9,423 nt of DNA from NCBI GenBank assembly GCA_050295975.1, contig JBNKQR010000083.1, positions 1 to 9,423 on the forward strand, written 5' to 3'. The notes below the pieces were generated by a model. The model was not told the origin of the DNA. It worked only from the letters and a program-made list of their open reading frames with translations, and made no database searches. The position numbers and the translations under genes were made by a program. Positions 5,494 to 9,423 of this stretch are shown in pieces (positions within the stretch are counted from its first letter, which is position 1; every line of letters begins with the position of its first letter). This stretch comes from JAPHTQ01 sp050295975. GTDB taxonomy: Bacteria > Pseudomonadota > Gammaproteobacteria > Thiohalomonadales > Thiohalomonadaceae.

Positions 5494-7503
5494 ATGAAAA
5501 TGGACAAATCAATTGAACGACGAGGGATGCATTTGTCTTGTCTCCATCTGGCGCTGATCCTTTTTCTTCTTTTGGTTGGGCAGATTCCTGCAACGATGGC
5601 ATCAGATCTCGGCCTGTCGGAAGCAGATTGTCGATGCTGTCACGGCACGACTCTGGCTGATCGGCATCACCTGCTGGTCAATACCAGTGGTCGGGAATGT
5701 CTCTCCTGTCATCCGCTTACCTATAATCAAATTAGCCAAAGCTACGACCTCTCAGTCACGCGCGATTGTCTGCAATGCCACACCGGTTCACTTGCTGACC
5801 GCCACCACCTGCTGGTGGACCAGGTGACTTATGACTGTTTCACCTGCCATGCCGTCGTCTGGGATCCTGTGGCACTGCAATATGTGTCAGATTTCAACAA
5901 GGTTTGTCAGTCTTCAAATCCGCCTGTGCCTGCAGCAGCCATAACCGGCAGAATTACTGAACAGGGGGGCGCAGGACTAGGCTGGGTTAGAATTGCTACA
6001 GCCGATGGGGCCTATTCCACCCTCGCTACAGCTACGGGAACCTACGAACTGCCCAGCGTGGCCCCGGGCAGCTACACCCTGACGGCCTCACTGGATGGCT
6101 ACGCAAGCAGCAGCCAGAGCGTTACATTAGTCGAAGCACAAACACTATCTGTCGATTTCGTTCTTTCTCCGCTGCCCCTCCCGGCGACGATCAGCGGTGT
6201 CATCCGCGATATCAACCAGTTGCAAATTGATGGGGCGAGCATCACCTCGGTGGATGGCATCTACTCAACCCAATCAGCAGCGGACGGATCCTACACCATT
6301 CGGAATGTTGCAGAGGGAAGTGTAGAACTGATAGCCAATAAGCCCGGCTACAGTGAAGTGTCGGTGACGATGAGCGTCATGGCCGGGCAAAATATAACCC
6401 ATGACTTTATTCTTCCTGCCTCCACAGAGGTCTGCATGGACGGGATTGACAATGACGCTAACGGACTGATCGACTGTGATGACCCGGCCTGTGACAGCAG
6501 TGAAAGCTGCCAATCACCAGTTGTCGAGATCTGTGGCGATGGCCTGGACAACGACGGCAACGGTCTCAGCGACTGCAATGACCCGCTTTGTATCGGTGCC
6601 GGAAGTTGTGAATCACCGGTTGTTGAGATCTGTAACGACAATTTCGATAACAACGGCGACGGTCTGCTCGACTGCGGTGATCCCCTCTGCCAGGCCGCCA
6701 TTTACTGCCTGGAAGAACAGTGCAGCGACGGCATCGACAATAATGGAGACGGTTTGACCGACTGTGATGATCTGGAGTGCGCCCACACCCGCTTCTGCAG
6801 TACACCACCTGTCGATATCTGCAGTGACGGCATCGACAATGACGCCAACGGCCTGCTCGACTGTGATGACGACAAGTGTGCTGATAATGATGCCTGTGCA
6901 CTTCCGGTGGCGTTTGAGTCGTGCAAGAACGGCATTGACGACAATGGAGACGGATATGTTGATTGTGCCGATGAGCAGTGCCGCACACGTGCTCGGTGTC
7001 TTACAGAAATCTGTGACAATGCGATTGACGATGATGCCGACAGCAGAGTCGATTGTGAGGACAGGGAGTGTCGCCAGGACCCATACTGCGACTCCTATAC
7101 AGGCGGTGTATCTCTCGACTTTTCCGTCACTGCCAAGAGGCAGAGGCGTGACTATAGAGCGGAATATGTTGGTGATAAAGACTTCAGTACTCGCTGGTGG
7201 ATCAAAAAGAGCAATAGACAGTGGCTGAAACTCGATCTGGGAGGCATTTACCCGGTCGACAAGGTTGACATCCATTGGCATAGTCTCTATGCGGCTAAAT
7301 ACAAGATCAGGGTTTCCAAAAACGGGACATATTGGAAAACAGTCAAGGTAGTCAGAAATAGCGACGGTGGTCTTGATTCCAACACGTTCGAAGCGACGGA
7401 TGCTCGCTTTATTCTCATAAAATGTGTAAATCCAGCCATGTCAGGCTATTCGATCTACGAAATAGAGGTCTTTCGCAGTGCCAATCAGACACCGACACCT
7501 TAA
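5494..7503 (+). CDS. Exported tetraheme c-type cytochrome fused to carboxypeptidase-regulatory-like, Cys/Asp repeat and discoidin-like domains
   Basis: The 669-residue protein starts at ATG 5494 (5500 is an alternative with slightly better spacing to AGAGA) and has a signal peptide (hydrophobic 17-29, cut near ATMA at 36). Four CxxCH sites have first Cys at 46, 69, 92 and 115. The only other histidines in the mature heme domain are the pairs 58/59 and 104/105, exactly four distal ligands for four hemes. Two carboxypeptidase-regulatory-like beta domains follow (about 148-225 and 230-307). Seven Cys/Asp-rich repeats (312-533) have a DGxDNDxNGLxDC core resembling calcium-binding repeats. A discoidin/F5-8C-like domain (about 536-661) closes the protein; such domains often bind glycans or surfaces. 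The heme part duplicates a unit also found at the start of the octaheme protein. A surface-attached electron-transfer adhesin is a reasonable inference; I know no characterised protein with this layout. Confidence 0.88.
   Translation: MKMDKSIERRGMHLSCLHLALILFLLLVGQIPATMASDLGLSEADCRCCHGTTLADRHHLLVNTSGRECLSCHPLTYNQISQSYDLSVTRDCLQCHTGSLADRHHLLVDQVTYDCFTCHAVVWDPVALQYVSDFNKVCQSSNPPVPAAAITGRITEQGGAGLGWVRIATADGAYSTLATATGTYELPSVAPGSYTLTASLDGYASSSQSVTLVEAQTLSVDFVLSPLPLPATISGVIRDINQLQIDGASITSVDGIYSTQSAADGSYTIRNVAEGSVELIANKPGYSEVSVTMSVMAGQNITHDFILPASTEVCMDGIDNDANGLIDCDDPACDSSESCQSPVVEICGDGLDNDGNGLSDCNDPLCIGAGSCESPVVEICNDNFDNNGDGLLDCGDPLCQAAIYCLEEQCSDGIDNNGDGLTDCDDLECAHTRFCSTPPVDICSDGIDNDANGLLDCDDDKCADNDACALPVAFESCKNGIDDNGDGYVDCADEQCRTRARCLTEICDNAIDDDADSRVDCEDRECRQDPYCDSYTGGVSLDFSVTAKRQRRDYRAEYVGDKDFSTRWWIKKSNRQWLKLDLGGIYPVDKVDIHWHSLYAAKYKIRVSKNGTYWKTVKVVRNSDGGLDSNTFEATDARFILIKCVNPAMSGYSIYEIEVFRSANQTPTP
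5629..5850 (+). repeat. Internal duplication of a two-heme module
   Basis: Residues 46-73 and 92-119 of the tetraheme protein share the pattern CxxCH, LADRHHLLV, CxxCH, with about 46 residues between equivalent positions. Each copy supplies two hemes and two adjacent histidines. This is a clear coding duplication, though the two copies have diverged. Confidence 0.8.
6427..7092 (+). repeat. Seven tandem Cys/Asp-rich repeats within the tetraheme protein
   Basis: Seven coding units of about 30-34 residues each start with [E/D]xC, contain DGxDNDxNGLxDC, and end in C. Each has four Cys spaced alike, giving 28 Cys in all. The units are diverged at the DNA level, with some near-identical stretches such as GACGGCATCGACAAT. 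Similar Asp-rich repeats in other secreted bacterial proteins are thought to bind calcium; here the Asp/Asn pattern supports that by inference. Units 6 and 7 are the most degraded from the consensus. Confidence 0.85.
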
Positions 7504-7506
7504 CCC
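7500..7506. repeat. Left direct repeat TTAACCC (candidate target-site duplication)
   Basis: TTAACCC occurs here and again at 7693-7699, exactly flanking the long hairpin element. The left copy contains the TAA stop codon of the tetraheme gene. The duplication could be 5 to 7 bp, because the element's terminal CC is shared. Confidence 0.5.
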
Positions 7507-7692
7507 AATCGTTGCATAAATCATTGGGCTGACGACGACATGCTCTTGCTATAGCACTGAAACTGGCGGCGTACTCGCATTTTCCAAACCTCACGTACGG
7601 TTCAAGTACGCCACGGCTTGGAAAATGCTTCGTGCGCCACTATTTTCCGCACTCTAGCAAGCCTCAGTCCGAATAATTTATGCAACTATTGG
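7505..7692. mobile_element. 188-bp long-palindrome element, MITE candidate
   Basis: The ends are inverted copies: CCAATCGTTGCATAAAT at 7505-7521 and, on the other strand, CCAATAGTTGCATAAAT from 7692 inward. The similarity continues imperfectly through the arms to a perfect inner pair, GCATTTTCCAA (7577-7587) with TTGGAAAATGC (7618-7628). A further CGTAC/GTACG pair lies at the centre (7594-7610). The element has no coding capacity. The TTAACCC direct repeat on both sides supports insertion by an unknown transposase acting in trans. It sits directly at the end of the tetraheme gene and may also act as a transcription-ending or mRNA-protecting hairpin. Confidence 0.6.
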
Positions 7693-7699
7693 TTAACCC
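7693..7699. repeat. Right direct repeat TTAACCC (candidate target-site duplication)
   Basis: This is the partner of the copy at 7500-7506. The reconstructed site before insertion would read the end of the tetraheme gene straight into the sequence after 7699 with the same TAA stop, so the insertion did not change the protein. Confidence 0.5.
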
Positions 7700-7949
7700 T
7701 AATGATTTACCTGACAATGCGATGATCGTGCCGGGTTAATAAATCAACAGCCTAAGCAATTGAGTGGCGGCACAGGGATGCACAGGTCACGTATCTAAGA
7801 ATGGATGAGTGGCACAGGGAAGAGCCGTTTACGAACTTAAGGATGGATGATTGAGTAATACCACCGCTGGATGGCGAGATCGGTGCGAGGGTGCGTTGAG
7901 CCTGGCTCGGTCACATCACCAAACCGTGTTTTTGTACCGCATTTAACCT
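7700..7949. other. Gene-free stretch with degenerate intergenic repeats
   Basis: No gene is visible between the hairpin element and the broken SCO gene. The stretch contains two imperfect 42-45 bp direct repeats (7762-7848) and a short palindrome GAGCCTGGCTC (7898-7908). It looks like decayed intergenic or former mobile DNA. Confidence 0.5.
7762..7848. repeat. Two imperfect tandem repeats of about 45 bp
   Basis: Units at 7762-7806 and 7807-7848 both begin GAGTGGC, contain GCACAGGGA and end with a CTAAG/CTTAAG then ATGGAT pattern. The middle of each unit is diverged. They may be an eroded family of dispersed intergenic repeats; I see no further copies in the window. Confidence 0.4.
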
Positions 7950-8514
7950 TTACTCTTTATTTGACAGTAGATATCTGATGGCTTCAAGGATGACGAAAGG
8001 GGGGATTGATGTGGATACACGAAAGCATTTTACCCTCGGGCGTAATCAGATAGGTTACCGCTGAGTGGTTGACCGCATAGCCGAAACTCGACCCCTCCAG
8101 GGCAACTTCTTCGTACTGGACGCCATAGCGTTTTGCCACTGCTGCAATTTCACGCTCACTACCGGTCACTCCCAGTATATTGGGGTGAAAGTATCGGACA
8201 TACTCATCCAAGACTTTGAAACTGTCTCGCTTGGGGTCGACACTGACGAACACAGACTGAACAGATGTCAATTCATCCGCACTGAGTTCATTCAAGACCT
8301 GGGCGAGAATGGACAGTGAAGTGGGACAGACATCAGGGCAATGGGTGTAGCCGAAGTTGAGCAGTACCACTTTCCCTCACAGTTGTTTCAACAAAAACTC
8401 ACCTTGACTCGAATGGAGTACGGAATCACCACCCTGTAGTTCACTATTGATGTTGAGAACCTCATCCTTTTGAGTGGTATTCTCCGATGTGGCGGTAGAA
8501 GCAGAGTGCCCGCA
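7950..8514 (-). pseudogene. Broken SCO1/SenC-family copper chaperone gene
   Basis: Read on the minus strand, the product shows the SCO core: GKVVLLNFGYTHCPDVCP with the copper-binding CxxxC (CPDVC), an SVDPKRD segment, and the partner His in NHSAVTYLI. Intact family members deliver copper to cytochrome c oxidase and act in the periplasm as anchored or lipoproteins. Three lesions are visible. A TGA at 8377-8379 stands just before GKVV, where Arg (CGA) is usual. A frame change occurs at the G6 run 7999-8004; with one base fewer the frame continues to a natural-looking end, EAIRYLLSNKE, and the stop at 7950-7952. The 5' end, with its signal peptide, is replaced by IS91-like DNA near 8500-8515; a Cys at 8512-8514 may be the old lipobox. 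A shorter GTG-started frame at 8370 lacks a signal and is unlikely to be functional. Confidence 0.85.
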
Positions 8515-9332
8515 TCGGCGCGGTTACCCTGATCCAGCGTTTCGGTAGTGCACTAAATCCCAATGTTCACTTTCACATGCTGTTTTTGGATGGGGTGTTT
8601 GTTGATGGCCCCCATCAGTTAGCAAGATTCCGCTGGATCAAAGCGCCCACTTCTGAGGAACTCACCCGACTGGCGCCCACTATTGCCCACCGTGTCGGCC
8701 GCTTTCTGGAACGCAAGGGCCTGCTGGAAAGAGATATGGAGAACAGCTATCTGGCCTCGGATGCGGTGGACGACGATCCGATGACGCCACTGCTGGGGCA
8801 TTCCATCACTTACTGAATCGCCATTGGCCCACAGGCAGGGCGCAAGGTTTTCACATTACAAACCCTTCCGGGCAGTGACGAACCTTTCGATGACGGGGCA
8901 GGTAAGGTATCCGGGTTCTCGCTGCATGCTGGAGTGGCGGCCAGGGCCGGTGAACGCAAGAAGCTGGAACGGCTGAGCCGCTACATCAGCCGTCCGGCGG
9001 TATCGGAAAAGTGCCTGTCACTAACGCCCAACGGCAACGTTCGCCACCTGCTGAAGACGCCGTACCGGGACGGTACCACGCATGTCATATTCGAGCCGCT
9101 CGACTTTATCGCAAGACTGGCAGCGCTGGTGCCGAAACCACGGGTGAACCTGACGCGTTTCCATGGGGTATTCGCACCGTACATCCAGTACCGGGCGCGG
9201 GTGACGCCTAACAAGCGTGGTAGGGGAGGTGTGGCCGTCGCGGCGGCGGAGGCAGAGGAACCAACAGCAGCGGAGCGGCGAGCCTCGATGACCTGGGCGC
9301 AGCATGACCAGGCGCCGAGCCCTACCGAGTAG
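8505..9332 (+). pseudogene. IS91-family transposase remnant (HUH enzyme), truncated and with an internal stop
   Basis: One reading frame gives a long match to the IS91-type rolling-circle transposases as I know them: AVTLIQRFGSALNPNVHFHMLFLDG, with the HxH metal site at 8568-8576, then LLGHSITY, the RYISRP segment with the likely catalytic Tyr at 8982-8984, LTPNGNVRHLLKTPYRDGTTH, EPLDFIARLAALVPKPR and FHGVFAPY. A TGA at 8814-8816 interrupts this frame where Arg (CGA) is expected after SITY; the frame is otherwise open to 9329. The N-terminus is missing upstream of about 8505, and after MTWAQ (about 9300) the usual C-terminus with its zinc-type Cys cluster is replaced by unrelated residues. 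The remnant is dead and lies head-to-head with the truncated SCO gene. Confidence 0.85.
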
Positions 9333-9334
9333 GG
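9320..9334. other. Small perfect hairpin at the end of the transposase homology
   Basis: CCCTAC (9320-9325) and GTAGGG (9329-9334) pair around a 3-nt loop, just past the point where similarity to IS91 transposases stops. It may mark an end or rearrangement point of the remnant. The remaining bases to 9423 show nothing that I can assign. Confidence 0.25.
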
Positions 9335-9423
9335 ACTGCAGCAGGGCGAATAGAGGGTTTATACTGGATGTACGCCTTCCCCAACCGATGTTCTCGATGC
9401 GGCCTCTGATCCGGGTCACCGGT

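Noticed and set aside
6348..7281. Long open frames on the minus strand and other plus frames across the tetraheme gene
   Set aside because: They are shadows caused by the repetitive GAC/GAT/TGC-rich coding of the seven repeats. Their translations are low-complexity His/Arg/Ser or Val/Ile-rich strings with no family features.
7590..7603. CTCACGTACGGTTC, resembling the 3' part of group II intron domain V
   Set aside because: The matching 5' strand of domain V is not present, there is no intron reverse transcriptase, and the bases are better explained as the centre of the long inverted repeat.
9021..9419. 132-codon minus-strand frame at the right end
   Set aside because: It is antisense to the clearly recognisable IS91 transposase remnant. 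Its translation shows no family signature.

Overview
The window looks like accessory DNA from a Gram-negative, respiratory bacterium, probably a proteobacterium. The reasons are exported multiheme c-type cytochromes, a SurA/PpiD-like periplasmic parvulin, a decayed SCO copper-chaperone gene and an IS91-type transposase remnant. The species cannot be named from sequence alone.

Layout. 1-495: gene-free leader with a candidate promoter/palindrome and a strong ribosome site. 496-2052 (+): exported octaheme c-type cytochrome with a heme-free C-terminal half. 2319-3851 (+): exported subtilisin-family protease. 3981-4997 (+): exported parvulin-type prolyl isomerase. 4998-5493: gene-free, with one good dyad. 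5494-7503 (+): exported tetraheme cytochrome fused to two beta-sandwich domains, seven Cys/Asp-rich repeats and a discoidin-like domain. 7505-7692: a 188-bp long-hairpin element (MITE candidate) bracketed by a direct repeat that contains the stop codon of the preceding gene. 7693-7949: degenerate repeats. 7950-8514 (-): broken SCO/SenC gene. About 8505-9332 (+): broken IS91-family transposase abutting the truncated 5' end of the SCO gene.

How the genes may work together. An octaheme cytochrome with all hemes in its N-terminal ~60% and a heme-free tail, followed by a subtilase, matches the logic of Geobacter OmcZ and OzpA. There, a subtilisin-like protease cuts a long octaheme precursor to a shorter form that polymerises into a conductive extracellular filament. 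The parvulin is a plausible folding helper. The downstream tetraheme protein carries the same CxxCH/DRHHL heme module as the N-terminus of the octaheme protein, attached to calcium-binding-like repeats and a surface-binding domain, so it could link or cap the filament at a cell surface, mineral or polymer. The filament assignment is inference from architecture and gene order, not from a homology search. The right-hand third is a decaying, transposon-scarred region that appears unrelated to the cytochrome cluster.
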